From positions 2,169,027-2,233,026 of the forward strand of contig CM044962.1 of the NCBI GenBank assembly GCA_024516035.1: a stretch of 64,000 nucleotides of DNA, given 5' to 3'. The notes under the pieces are model-generated. The model was not told where the DNA came from. It did no database searches and saw nothing but the letters and a program-made list of their open reading frames with translations. The translations under genes were made by a program, and so were the position numbers. Of this stretch, positions 14,101 through 27,600 are shown in pieces (the stretch's first letter is position 1; each line of letters begins with the position of its first letter). The stretch is from Bactericera cockerelli. Lineage: Eukaryota > Arthropoda > Insecta > Hemiptera > Triozidae.

Positions 14101-17100
14101 TAGGCAACGTGAAGAAGGGCGTCAGCACTATTACAATTACAATTATTCTGTTTACTTATCTCTCGTTTCGTCGCCTAGGCAACGTCCCTCTGAGCACAAT
14201 TACAATTATTCTGTTTACTTATCTTTGGTTTCGTCGCCTAGGCAACGTGAAGAAGGGCGTCAGCACCATTACAATTACATTTATTCTGTGTACTTATCTC
14301 TCGTTTCGTCGCCGAGACAACGTGCATCTGAACACCATTACAATTACAATTATTCCGTTTACTTATCTCTGGTTTCGTCGCCTAGGCAACCTGCCTCTGA
14401 GCACTATTAGAATTACAATTATTCTGTTTACTTATCTCTGGTTTCGTCGCCTAGGCAACGTGCCTCTGAGCACTATTACAATTATTCTGTTTACTTATCT
14501 CTCGTTTCGTCGCCTAGGCAACGTGCCTCTTAGCACAATTACAATTATTCCGTTTACTTATCTTTGGTTTCGTCGCCTAGGCAACGTGCCTCTGAGCACC
14601 ATTACAATTACAATTATTCTGTTTACTTATCTTCCGTTTCGTCGCCTAGGCAACGTGAAGAAGGGCGTCATCTTCTCGACGTAAGCGTTGAGCACCATTA
14701 CAATCACAATTGAATCGGTACATGCAAAAACGACATCAATCACATTTTTTTGGAAAATGGGGTTTTCATAGATTTTGGATCTCGGAAGGTAAACGCACAA
14801 TTTTATATCAAAACCAAATCATTCTGCTACTCCCTTCCTATATAAACACGTTTCTATAATTTTCGTTCCATGCAAGAACGACATAGATCCGGGATTGATG
14901 CGGTTCTTGCATGTAATCTGTAGAATTGGTGTATCCTGTCTGTGTGTGTGTGAACAGGATATCTCAAGAACGGTAAGAGCTAGAGACTTGAAATTTGGTA
15001 TGAAAATCAATTTTATACACCAAACGTACCACAAAATTTTTGGTTGAAATTGGCCGCAAAATGCGGCCCCAGGGCCGCAAATATTGCCCGCAAGCGCCGC
15101 TTCTATGAATTGATTAAAGATACAAAAAAAGTTAGAGAACAACATTTTCTTAGATTAAAAAAATAATAGGGGTCTCTTCCTATCATTTTTTTGATATCTT
15201 GAACTTTTTGGACCTCGGCCCAAATTTACCGGTATCTTGGGGGGGACCCGCTTTGACTAACTTTTTTTAACTTTTTTATTATTCATCCTAGATGGGGATT
15301 GTGACATATCAAATCCAATGATTTTGAGGTGCTGATTACGAATTTGGCATTGATTTGCAGCTGTTACCGTTGAGTCACGAGTGCCGGAGTTCAACTTCTT
15401 TTCGGGGATAAGGAAAGTCGTGTGATGTTTACACCAGATTTCTTTTTATACATATAATTTTTATGATTCATATTTTTTTGTTTTTGTTTGAAATAACAAT
15501 AAAATTCGAAGTGTACGTGTGTTATTATTTATAATATTTTCGATATGTGCAAAAACAGCATCATTCCACGACCTTTGAACGGCTATTTATTTGAAATGTC
15601 ACTACATATCTGACCAAAAATTATATAGAATGGTTTCTTTTGGTAAGTCCTTACGATTACATATTTTTTCTTTTTTTTCTTATGGACAAAAAATGAATGG
15701 GAAAGTTTTTTTTGATTTTCCAAAAGTTTACTCTTTTGGAATGATGTCGTTTTTGCATGTACCGATTCAATTATTCTGTTTACTTATCTCTGGTTTGGTC
15801 GCCTAGGCAACGTGCCTCTGAGCACTATTACAATTACAATTATTCTGTTTACTTATCTTTGGTTTCGTCGCCTAGGCAACGTGAAGAAGTGCGTCAGCAC
15901 CATTACAATTATTCTGTTTACTTATCTCTGGTTTGGTCGCCTAGGCAACGTGAAGAAGGGCGTCATCTTCTCCACCTACTCGGCGCTCATAGGCGAGTCC
16001 AACAGCGCGGGCGGCGCCTACAAGACGCGGCTCAAGCAGCTGCTGCAGTGGTGCGGCGAGGACTTTGACGGCCTCGTGGTGTTTGACGAGTGCCACCGCG
16101 CCAAGAACCTGTGTCCCGTGGGCAGCACGAAGCCAACCAAGACGGGTAAGTTTTTTTTTTTTTTCAACCAAGGCGCTTTAACCTGTTTTTTGCAATTCGT
16201 TCGCGCCGGGGATAGTTTCTTTAAAAAATAAAACTGACTAACCAATATGACACCTAGGTAATTTTTTTTTTTAACGACCTTTCGAACAAGGTGTAACTCG
16301 ATATGTTTTTCAGTTAAACTTCGTCCGGCTAGTTAACTTTTCTTGGTGTAACTTTGCTTGGTGGTTACCTTTTACTATGACTAAAGAAGAGTAGTACAGT
16401 CAAACCTGGATATAAGAGAAATCTGGATATAAGAGAAATCTAAATATAAGAGAAATCTGGATATAAGTGAAACCTGGATATAAGAGAACCACTTACAGGT
16501 CAAATTTACCTCTCTCTAAGAGAAAATAACCTCTCCATAAGAGAAACCTGGAGTAGTCACCTTGGCCTAGCGGTAGCATGCTCGGCTTGCACTCCAGGTG
16601 ACCCGGTGTAATTTTCCAAGAAATGTCTATTCGTCAAGATCTTAAAAGCCCAGCGATTATCTAATTTGTTGATTATCCAATAAAAAAACGATAAAATTTG
16701 TCAAAATTTCTAATATAAAGGAAACGGAAGTAGGTATTTATTGTGTTAGATTTTGTAAAAACAATAATATTTTTTTTGCTCCAATTTCATTATGAGTGTT
16801 TCACACAGCCTTCACACTAAACAAAAAAATCCGATTTTCCCAGGTCTCACCGTGCTGGAGCTGCAGAACAAACTCCCCAAGGCTCGCGTGATCTACGCGT
16901 CCGCCACTGGAGCCTCGGAACCTCGCAACATGGCCTACATGACGAGGCTGGGTAAGTGCACAACCGCTTTCAGGGTTACACAGTATTCAGGGTGAGCATA
17001 AAGTCTCACCCCACCCCCCGTATCTCGAGAATGGCTGAAAATACAAGAAAACGCAAAAACACGTATCCCTTCGATTTAAGGGGGATTCATTTTCAGCCAA

Positions 17101-18578
17101 AAAAAATTTGCCTACACGGCCCCAGTCAGGCTGGGCATGGACCAACTTTAAAATCTTAAATAGAACGGTAGGTATTGTGGCATATTGTTTTTAAGGTCTC
17201 ATAGAGAGAAGTTCATTACAAAAAATTTCAGTGAGCTACGACTTACCGTTCTCGAGATACAGGGTCGAACGTCCTGCATAATATCCATATATTTTGACCT
17301 ATAACTCGTTAACCGTAAATTATAGAAAAATGAATTTTTTTGATAATAACTCCTTATGACAAGCTCTGTCGAAAAAGTTATAACTCGACATACTCTGTTG
17401 ATGTTAGTTTCTGGTCGGTTTCGTCAGCCAGCCTGACGAACAGTCCTAAAAATTTTAACGAAAAAACAAATCAAGTTTTAACTTGTTCAAAGTTCTTGCC
17501 ATAAGGAGTTATTATCAACAAATTTCATTTTTCTGGAATTTACGGTCAACGAGTTATAGGTCAAAATATATGGATATTACGCAGGACGTCCGACCCTGTA
17601 TCTCAAAAACGGTAAGTTGTAGCTCACTGAAATTTGTTGTAATGAACTTATCTCTATGAGACCTTTAAAACAATATGCCACAAGACATACTATTCTATTT
17701 AAGATTTTAAAGTTGGTCCATGCCCAGCCTGACTGGGGCCGTATAGGCAAATTTTTTTTGGCTTAAAATGAAACCCCTTAAAATCGAAGGGATGCGTGTT
17801 TTTGCGTTTTCTTGTATTCTTAGCCATTCTCGAGATACGGGGGGTGGGGTGAGACTTTATGCTCACCCTGTATACTCGTATGTATATGAAATATAAATTC
17901 TTCTAGGCTAGCTTAAAATATATTTCAAAGGTAAAACATTTCTTCAAACTCACTACCGAGAGGAAGCGTGCCTCTGATGCTCGAGCTATTGCCCCTTTGG
18001 ATGGCCTGTGATATCTTTTGTATCAGGAACTGATGCCAGCGAGAATCACCAGAAACGCGCCGAAGAGCAGAGCCAATCTTTTTTAGAAAAGATATCGACT
18101 CAGCTGCCCAAGGACCCAACGTTTCAACTGAGAACGCAAGAAAGCTATAGTTGTCTTTTATCCTTGAGTAATTCAAGTGCTTTTTGCGTGCAGCGTTCTC
18201 AGAGGAAAATCCAGGTCCTTCAGCATCGTTTCTGTTAGTTCTCGCTAGCGAATCAGAATATATTCTCAATATCAAAATCAGAATAGGAAAACGCTAGGTT
18301 ATATCTCCCTAAGGTTAAGCTACAATGAGTAAGGATAAAAAATGAATCTAAAAATATCTTCACGTTTTTCAACCTAAATGACATTTTTTCTCGAAATTTG
18401 TCGCGACGACCTATCAATTCTAAGCGAGAAAGTTTTGGGTAAGGGTTTGATCTTTCAATTGACACATCGATCGCGAATTTCTGATGAGCTGTTTTTGAGG
18501 TAAAAAAAATGGATGGATGACTAAAAAAATATTCATGTTTTTTTTTTTTTTTTTTTTAAACTAAAAGACCATTTCAAC

Positions 18579-18647
<69 letters not shown>

Positions 18648-21600
18648 AAGCGGCGGGTGTAACCCGCTAGTGAAGTATAAACATTTATGTATTAAGATAA
18701 TATTGCCAGTATAATATACTGCCCGAATAGGACTAATGAGTCTTTATCATCCCAGCAATAAGTCTAAGACGTATTCACGTATTCTTACGTGGTCAAAATC
18801 AGAATTTAGGTGGCTAAATTGACATATTATGATGTGGTCAAAATCATTTTTTTTGGGAATATTCAGGTGGTTCATTGCACGGATGTGGATGTGGTCAAAA
18901 TCTCGATTTTTTTTTTCGTTTTGAAAAAATCAAACTCTTAAGTGGTTCGTTGCATGAGTACCGACCTCAGTAGCTTGATTGATAAGGCGGCGGATTTGTA
19001 ACCTGGAGGGCGCGGTGGTTCAAGTCCCGGTTTCAGCGTAGATTTAGTAAAAGCGAGTTTGACTAGTTGTGACATCACGAAAGTGATTAACACAAATCGT
19101 CGGCTGGAACGTAAAATTGACATCCACCAGTCTTTCAAGTAACAATTGTTTTCTCGCTTTTTCCCGCGCATATGTTTGAATACTACCGAACTTTTGATTT
19201 TTAGCCAATAGTTAGGTTAATTTCCGACCAGAGTAACGAAAAATCGAGAAATGACCAACTGTCACTTGGTCAGTTTTACCTTCTAGCCGACGAAATATGA
19301 CAACTTTTTTTTTGTTTGGTTGCAGGAATGTGGGGCCAGGGGACTCCGTTCCCCGAGTTCATGGACTTTATCGGGGCGGTGGAGAAGCGGGGGTCGGCGC
19401 CATGGAGATCGTCGCCATGGACATGAAGCTGCGGGGAATGTACATCGCGCGCCAGCTCAGCTTCCACGGCGTGTCGTTCAAGATCGAGGAGGTGCCGCTC
19501 AACGAGGAGTTCAGCAAGATGTACGACGACTCGGTGAAGCTGGTGAGTTGAGCGGGTGACTCGGTGAACTGAATCAGTGACTCGGTGAACTGAATCAGTG
19601 ACTGGGTGAGTTGAATTAGTGACTTGGTGAGTTGAATCAGTGACTTAGTGAGTTAAATCAGTGACTTGGTGAAGCTGGTGAGTTGAGCGGGTGACTCGGT
19701 GAACTGAATCAGTGACTCGGTGAACTGAATCAGTGACTGGGTGAGTTGAATTAGTGACTTGGTGAGTTGAATCAGTGACTTGGTGAGTTAAATCAGTGAC
19801 TTGGTGAAGCTGGTGAGTTGAGCGGGTGACTTGGTGAGTTGAATCAGTGACTTGGTGAGTTAAATCAGTGACTTGGTGAAGCTGGTGAGTTGAGCGGGTG
19901 ACTTGGTGAGTTGAATCAGTGACTTGGTGAGTTAAATCAGTGACTTGGTGAAGCTGGTGAGTTGATCGGGTGACTCGGTGAAGCTGGTGAGTTGAGCGGG
20001 TGACTCGGTGAGTTGAGCGGGTGACTCTCGGTGAAGCTGGTGAGTTGAGCGGGTGACTCTCGGTGAAGCTGGTGAGTTGAGCGGGTGACTCGGTGAACTG
20101 AATCAGTGACTGGGTGAGTTAAATCGGTGAAGCTGGTGAGTTGAGCGGGTGACTCGGTGAAGCTGGTGAGTTGAGCGGGTGACTCGGTGAAGCTGGTGAG
20201 TTGAGCGGGTGACTCGGTGAAGCTGGTGAGTTGAGCGGGTGACTCGGTGAACTGAATCAGTGACTTGGTGAACTGAATCAGTGACTGGGTGAGTTAAATC
20301 GGTGAAGCTGGTGAGTTGAGCGGGTGACTCGGTGAAGCTGGTGAGTTGAGCGGGTGACTCGGTGAAGCTGGTGAGTTGAGCGGGTGACTCGGTGAACTGA
20401 ATCAGTGACTTGGTGAAGCTGGTGAGTTGAGCGGGTGACTCGGTGAACTGAATCAGTGACTCGGTGAAGCTGGTGAGCTGAGCGGGTGACTCTCGGTGAA
20501 CTGAATCAGTGACTCGGTGTGTTGAATCAGTGACTTGGTGAGTTGAGCGGGTGACTCGGTGAAGCTGGTGAGTTGAGCGGGTGTCTTACCTAATAAAGCA
20601 TACTATTATAATAAATCTTTTTGAAAGTTACCAAAGGTATTTAGATCGTTTGTATTGTTAGTTTGCCATAAATTTAATCCCACGTACATGACTTACTTTC
20701 TGGTCAAAGTTACCTACAGCATACTATAACAATAATATTGACAAAACTTTTTTTGTACTTTCTATTATCACCGACCTCAGTAGCTTGATCGCTAAGGCGG
20801 CGGACTTGTAACCTGGAGGTCGGTGGTTCAAGTCCCGGTTTCAGCGTGTAGATTTAGTAAAGCGAGTTCGAGTAGTTGTGATATCACGAAAGTGATTAAC
20901 ACAAATATGATAACTTTTATTATTATTTTTTTTTTTTGGTTCGTCGCTGCCCATCCCGTAGTATGCCTCCATCCCCTCTGATGGGCGAGAATTTTATTTT
21001 CTTCTTTATTTTTTTGTACTATTTAATCATTTATTTATTTTTTCTTAATGTTATCCTGTAAATATTGTACTTTGTACTCTTAATAAAGATTAAAATATTA
21101 ATAACGATTCTAAGTTTGATTTTTGAGAAGTAGTTCTATGTTTTGTAAAAAAAGTATTCAGAAATTACGATGTTATACCTGGTGTATCCATTTCGAACAA
21201 TATTGTATTGTATGTTATATGTTATATTCATGTAAATAGAGCTTTGCTCGTTTAATAAATGAACAGGTAAACCCGGTGATATTAAAATAAAAAATAAATA
21301 AAAATATTGTATTGTATTGACGACTGGTATCTGTTCCAGTGGGTGGACGCCATGCACAAGTTCCAGGAGGCGGCGGAGCTGGTGGATGCTGAGAACCGCA
21401 TGAAGAAGACCATGTGGGGCCAGTTCTGGAGCTCGCACCAGAGGTTCTTCAAGTACCTGTGCATTGCGGCCAAGGTGCGGCACGCCGTGCAGATAGCCAG
21501 GTAAGAGTGCGGCACGCCGTGCAGATAGTCAGGTAAGATTGCGGCACGCCGTGCAGATAGCCAGGTAAGATTGCGGCACGCCGTGCAGATAGCCAGGTAA

Positions 21601-24600
21601 GATTGCGGCACGCCGTGCAGAGATAGCCAGGTAAGATTGCGGCCAAAGTGCGACACTATCTTCAATCAGTTGTTAATGCCTGAGGCAAACATAATATTAT
21701 AATACTGCCTTATTCATACCGCCCGATTAGGACTAATGAGAGCCAATATTATAGCAGTAAGCCCAAGGCGTATTATTATGTGGTGAAAATTCCAAATGGG
21801 AGGATAACTTATTATGTCCCGGCTGGGTTTCGAACCCGCGACCTCCGGATTACCACTAGAAATAGAATAGAAGTTCGAAGAATAGAATAGAAGTATTCTA
21901 TTCTATTCTATTCTATTCCATTCTATTCTATTCTATTTTATTCCATTCTATTCTATTCTATTCTACTCTATTCTATTCCATTCTATTCTATTCTATTCTA
22001 TTCTACTCTATTCTATTCCATTCCATTCTATTCTATTCTATTCTACTCTATTCTATTCCATTCTATTCTATTCTATTCTATTCTATTCTATTCTATTCTA
22101 TTCTATTCTATTCTATTCTATTCTATTCCATTCTATTCCATTCTATTCCATTCTATTCTATTCTATTCTACTCTATTCTATTCCATTCTATTCTATTCTA
22201 TTCTATTCTACTCTATTCTATTCCATTCTATTCTATTCTATTCTATTCTATTCTATTCTATTCTATTCTATTCTATTCTATTCTATTCTATTCTATTCTA
22301 TTCTACTCTATTCTATTCTACCCCATTCTATTCCAGGGAAGCCATCAAGTGCGGCAAGTGTGTGGTGATAGGCCTGCAGAGCACGGGAGAGGCCAGGACG
22401 CTGGAACAGCTGGAGCGGGATGAGGGGGAACTGTCCGACTTTGTTTCCACCGCCAAGTAAGTTCCGGGGGGCTGTTGCACGAAGCAGCTTCTTGAAATAC
22501 ATCCAGGTAGCGTAAGTGCTTTATTTAGACTGTCAGTGCAAGACAGGTAGTCCCATTATGCTCCGTAAGGATCCGTTGGTTCGAATCCCACACAATGCAT
22601 GAGCTTTTCCTCATTTATTTGAGTATTTGACCACGTAATAATAAAACTCTGAGGGTTAGGTGGTAGAAAATGCTTTGAGCATCGCCTGATGGTTACCTTC
22701 CGCTAAAGAGTGTTATTATTATTATTTTTTTTCTGACAAGACCTTTGGTGTTTTTTTTTTTTTTTTTTTGAGAGAGAGGCTAGGGAGAAAAAATCTTTAA
22801 AATACACCCGGAAACCATGGGGAGCGGGATTATCACCCTCTAAAAAACCTAGGCCTCTCTGGAGATGATGATTCACCCGGAACCGTTCCTTTGGTGTTAG
22901 TAATAGATCGCCCGGTGGTTAGCTTCCACTAAAGAGTATGTATGATTTTATTTGTGGTGAAGCACAAGGCCTCCTCACAATTTTTGTGAGAAGCGCAGCA
23001 TTACTAAGAGCCTCCTTAACATTTCGATTTATTCTATTACATTAATTTCTTTTTACTCTGGTAATGCCGCCACTGGTCGTTACTCGTACAAGTAACTACT
23101 CATTTTTACTCACGAGGTATGAGTGGACCCCGAACATCCAAGTACAGAGCAGAAAAATTCCTGCCCCGCTGGGGATCGAACCCAGGTCACCATGCGTGCA
23201 ATGCCTAGCACGCTAAGTCACTCTGCCACAGTGACTACTGGTTAGCTTCAACTAAAGAGTATATTTATTATTATTATTATACAACGCTTTATTAGGCATA
23301 AATGGACATTATGTACATAGAAATAATTATTAATTTAACAATGAAAAAAATGGAAACAATATATACAATGAAAATGAAAAAGAATAGAAAATATAAAACA
23401 AAAACATAAGTCCTAACTAAAGGGCGGGGTTATTGCCTATGGCAATCTCTTCCACCCAACCCTTTTTACAACACATCTCACACCCATGTCCCTCTCCCCC
23501 CCCCCAGGGGCGTCCTCCAGTCTCTGGTGGAGAAGCACTTCCCCGCCCCCGACAGGAACCGAGTCCGCCGCCTCCTCGAGCTGGCGGGCAAGGGCGGCGG
23601 GGGCGGCGGGCGCAGCAGCAAGCCACAGAGCAACGGGACCACAGAGCCGGAGACCACGGGTTCGAGCTCCAGCGCCGCGGGCAAAAGAAAAACAAGTGAG
23701 TTATCTCCTCCGCCCCCCGGCGACGGCCGCAAAGTCAAACGAGGTAACAACCCCCCACTCTCTATGATCTCTCTCTGCTCGTGTCTGTCTGTCTGTCAGT
23801 GGTTTGTAGTAGTCTGTCTGTTGTTTGTAGTAGTTAGAGTCCTGTCACACGAGGTAACCCCCCACCACTCTATGATCTCTCTCTGCTCGTGTCTGTCTGT
23901 CTGTCTGTCAGTGGTTTGTAGTAGTAGTCTGTCTGTTCGTTGTTTGTAGTAGTTAGAGTCCTGTCAAACACGAGGTAACCCCCCACTCTATGATCTCTCC
24001 CTGCTCGTGTCTGTCTGTCAGTGGTTTGTAGTAGTCTGTCCGTCTGTCTGTTGTTTGTAGTAGTTAGAGTCCTGTCACACGAGATTTATCTATTTACACT
24101 CTAATTTTTGTACAGAACAATCAATAATAAATCAATAACTAGGGGAAAAAATATATACAAAAAAATCCTTAAAAAATATATCATCATCATCATAGGGTGG
24201 CGTCATCGAGAACGATGGTAGCCAGACAGTGGAGGAATGACTCAGCACTTCTACCACTGTCTTTACAAGGAGTCTAATAATTGACAAGGGCCCCCACAAC
24301 CAGAACCAGAACCAAAAATTATAGAACAACATTAAGCGCGCGATTAGCTCAGTGGTTAAGCACTCGCTTGCCATGCGGAAGGTCCCGGGTTCGATCCCTC
24401 GTGCCGACAAAAATTTATATTCTTAATTTGGTTACAATTGTTTGTAAGGGATACCTTCCGGTGCGCTCGTGTTGACCTAGCACCTAATTGGGAAGTATTG
24501 TGTCACTTCTCGCCCATCAGAGGGGAGGCATACTACGGGATGGGTAGGCTACAACATAGACCACAAGCGTCTACAGTAGCTCCTGTTTCATGGCTACGAA

Positions 24601-27600
24601 ATAAAAACGGCTGTGAAACGCTCATCTTTAAAAAAAAAAAAAAAAAAAAAAAAATTATTTACAATTGTCTTGTAATCCGATTCGAAGTTAATGCCTTAGG
24701 CATTCTCTGCCACTTAACCCCGAGACGACTTGGTTGCACCGAAAATACAGAGTATAGTTGAACCTGGATATAAGAGAATCGTAGATATAATAATAATATC
24801 GCCTTATTTATACTGCCCGATTAGGACTAATGAGTCATTATTCCAGCAGTAAGCCCAAGACGTATTATTATGTGGTAAAAATCCCAAATGGGAGGATAAC
24901 TTGTCATGTCCCGGCTGGGTTTCGAAACCCGACCTCTGGAATCTCTGGATTCACACAGTGCCGTCTTTACCACTGAGCTACCGGGAAAGACAACATAAGA
25001 GAAAATTATCTCAGGTCGTCCATTTTCGAGCCAGAAACTTGGATATAAAAGAGAAACTTGATCTCTCAGATTTTTTAAGTCCAAAGTGCACAATTTACCT
25101 CTGTCGTGTATTTTAGGTCTTCTAATGTGACAGGGCTCTGTGTAGTGGTTGGTAGTAACTATGTGTTTGTTGTTCTAGTGTGGTCCATTTAACAGACGGA
25201 GGTACAAGTGCATAGCCGCTAATGAACAGATTAAACATGTCACAAAAACAAGAGAATTTTAGTACTTCAATGGTTTTTTTTAGTTATCATATTTGTGTTA
25301 ATCACTATCGTGATATCACAACTACTCAAACTCGCTTTACTAAATCTACGCTGAAACCGGGACTTGAACCACCGACGTCCAGGTTACAAGTCCGCCGCCT
25401 TATCGATCAAGCTACTAAGGTCGGTTAGTACTTCAATGGTTGTAGCATAGTTAATTTTCCCTATTTCTATGCTCGTATCTCTGTATCTAATTGTTTTTTC
25501 CTTCTCTCTTCTTATTTTGAAAATTTTAGTACTTGTATTTGATTATTCTTCTTTTTCAATTTTTTATCAATTGGTAAATTGTAGTATAGTTCATTTTCAT
25601 TTTTCCTTAAAAGCATCAACTTTAGGTAATGGACATTTTCTAAGGCCCCAATTATGAAACAGGATTAAATGAACTAATCCTACACTCTCCCTTAACACAC
25701 TCTCTGGTGAGAATTTCAACCAATCACAGCGCATTTCTATCAGTTGTATCAAGTGATAGTTGACTTGAATGAACAAATCCTACGTATTTAATCCCTTGTT
25801 TATTATAATTTGGCCCCAACTAGAGTTAATCCTGTTTCATAATTCGGCCCCAAGTGGTTGGTACCTCATTGTACTGGGTGGGGGGCCAAATTAACTTTGA
25901 GTCCATAGGGGGGGTATCTGCTTTGATGTGAAGCAGCAACCAGATATTGTCTACTAAAGTAGTAGAATCCTGTGAGTAGGGGCCAATATCCAAAGTACAG
26001 GGCTGAATAAATTCCGACCCCGCCATGATTGATAGTAATAATAACACTCTAGTAGAAGGTAACCACCAGGCGAGGTTAATACTCAAAGCATTTTCAACCA
26101 CTTAACCCTCAGAGTCTCGTTATTATGTGGTCACAAACTCGAATGAATGAGGAATAATTCATGCACTGGGTGGAATTCGAATCAACGGATCCCTAACGCT
26201 ACCTGGATTATCAGACTAGTGTATTAACCACTTGACTACCATGCACGGTATTCTTAAAAGTATTAACCAGAGGTAATAGACATTTTCACAGTGCATTGCT
26301 AGTCTGGTAATTCAGGTAGCGTAGGGATGCTTTGGTTCGATAAATCGACATACTTTACTTTACATGCATAGTAATTTATCAATCATAGTAATAGCAAGCA
26401 GTCTGGCTGCGGGACTATAAACAGGGAGTAGACCATCATTGGCTTGGTTCTGGGGGCCCTTGTTAATTATTAGCCTCCTTGTTAAGACAGTGGTAGAAGT
26501 GCTGAGTCATTCCTCCACTGCCTGGCTACCATCGTTCACGATGACGCCACCCTATGATGATGAATTTATCAATAAAGTGTTTAGTAGCCACCGTGGCCAA
26601 GTGAGTTAGCGCGCTAGGCATAGCAGGCACGGTGACCTGGGCTCGATCGCCGGCGGGGCAGGATTTTTTCTGCTCTGTTCTTGGGTGTTCGAGATCCACT
26701 CATACCTCGTGAGGAAAAATGAGTAGCTGCTTTTATGTTAGCAGCGACCAGTGGCGGAATTGTAGGCAAAAATATTCGGATATTAAAGATATGGAAAAGT
26801 CCTTTAATTCTGCGCTACCCACTAAAATTGTGATATAATAATGCGCTGTGATTGGTTGAAATTCTCACCAGAGGGTGTGTTAAGGGAGAGTGTATTGTCA
26901 ATCCAAGGTATTGTATAAAGAAACATAAACAAACATAAAGGTTGGTTGGAAGAGATTGCCACAGGCAATAACCCCGCCCTTCAGGTAGGACATTAGTGTT
27001 ATTTTCTTTTTTACTTATCTATTTTGTCATTTGTCTGTTTTTTCTTTAATTTTATACTGTTAACATTGTATTTTGTCCTCCTAATAAAGCATAATAAAAA
27101 AAACAATTTTTTTTTTTTTTAGTGGGGTTTAACGTCGCTTTCAACTGCCATGGTCATATCACGACGGGGGTTTTACCCTCCATTCGCAGGAAACTCACAA
27201 ACCTGCTACTCACATTGACCTCACCCAGCCTGAGTGGGGCCGGGAAAAGCCAGCGTCACGAAAATTAGAATTTGAATGGTCACCCATCCAAGTCTTAACC
27301 TCGCTGGATGTCGCTTAACTTCGGTGTTCTGAAGGGAACCGGTGTATTCAACATGCCATCGACGCTGGCTAAACAATTTTTATTTATTTATATAATTTAT
27401 CAAAAAAATGAAATCTCTTATAATATAATCAAGGGTTCATAAAATCGGGGTTTCACCCTACCGTAGTCTGTCCCGGTAGCTCAGTGGTAAAGGCGGCACT
27501 CTGTAAATCCAGAATTTCCAGAGGTCGTGGGTTCGAAACCCGGCCGGGACATGACATGTTATCCTCTCAATTGGGAATTTTACCACATCATAATTTGTCT

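Noticed and set aside
12523..14684. Long open frames (about 280 to 370 codons) in the 12.5-14.7 kb array
   Set aside because: They exist only because the unit length is a multiple of three; composition is repeat-derived and there is no start or domain. Kept only as the in-frame acceptor array.
24335..24420. tRNA genes at the many A-box/B-box sites
   Set aside because: Acceptor stems do not pair well and each head is followed by a family-specific body and tail shared with other copies, so they are SINEs.
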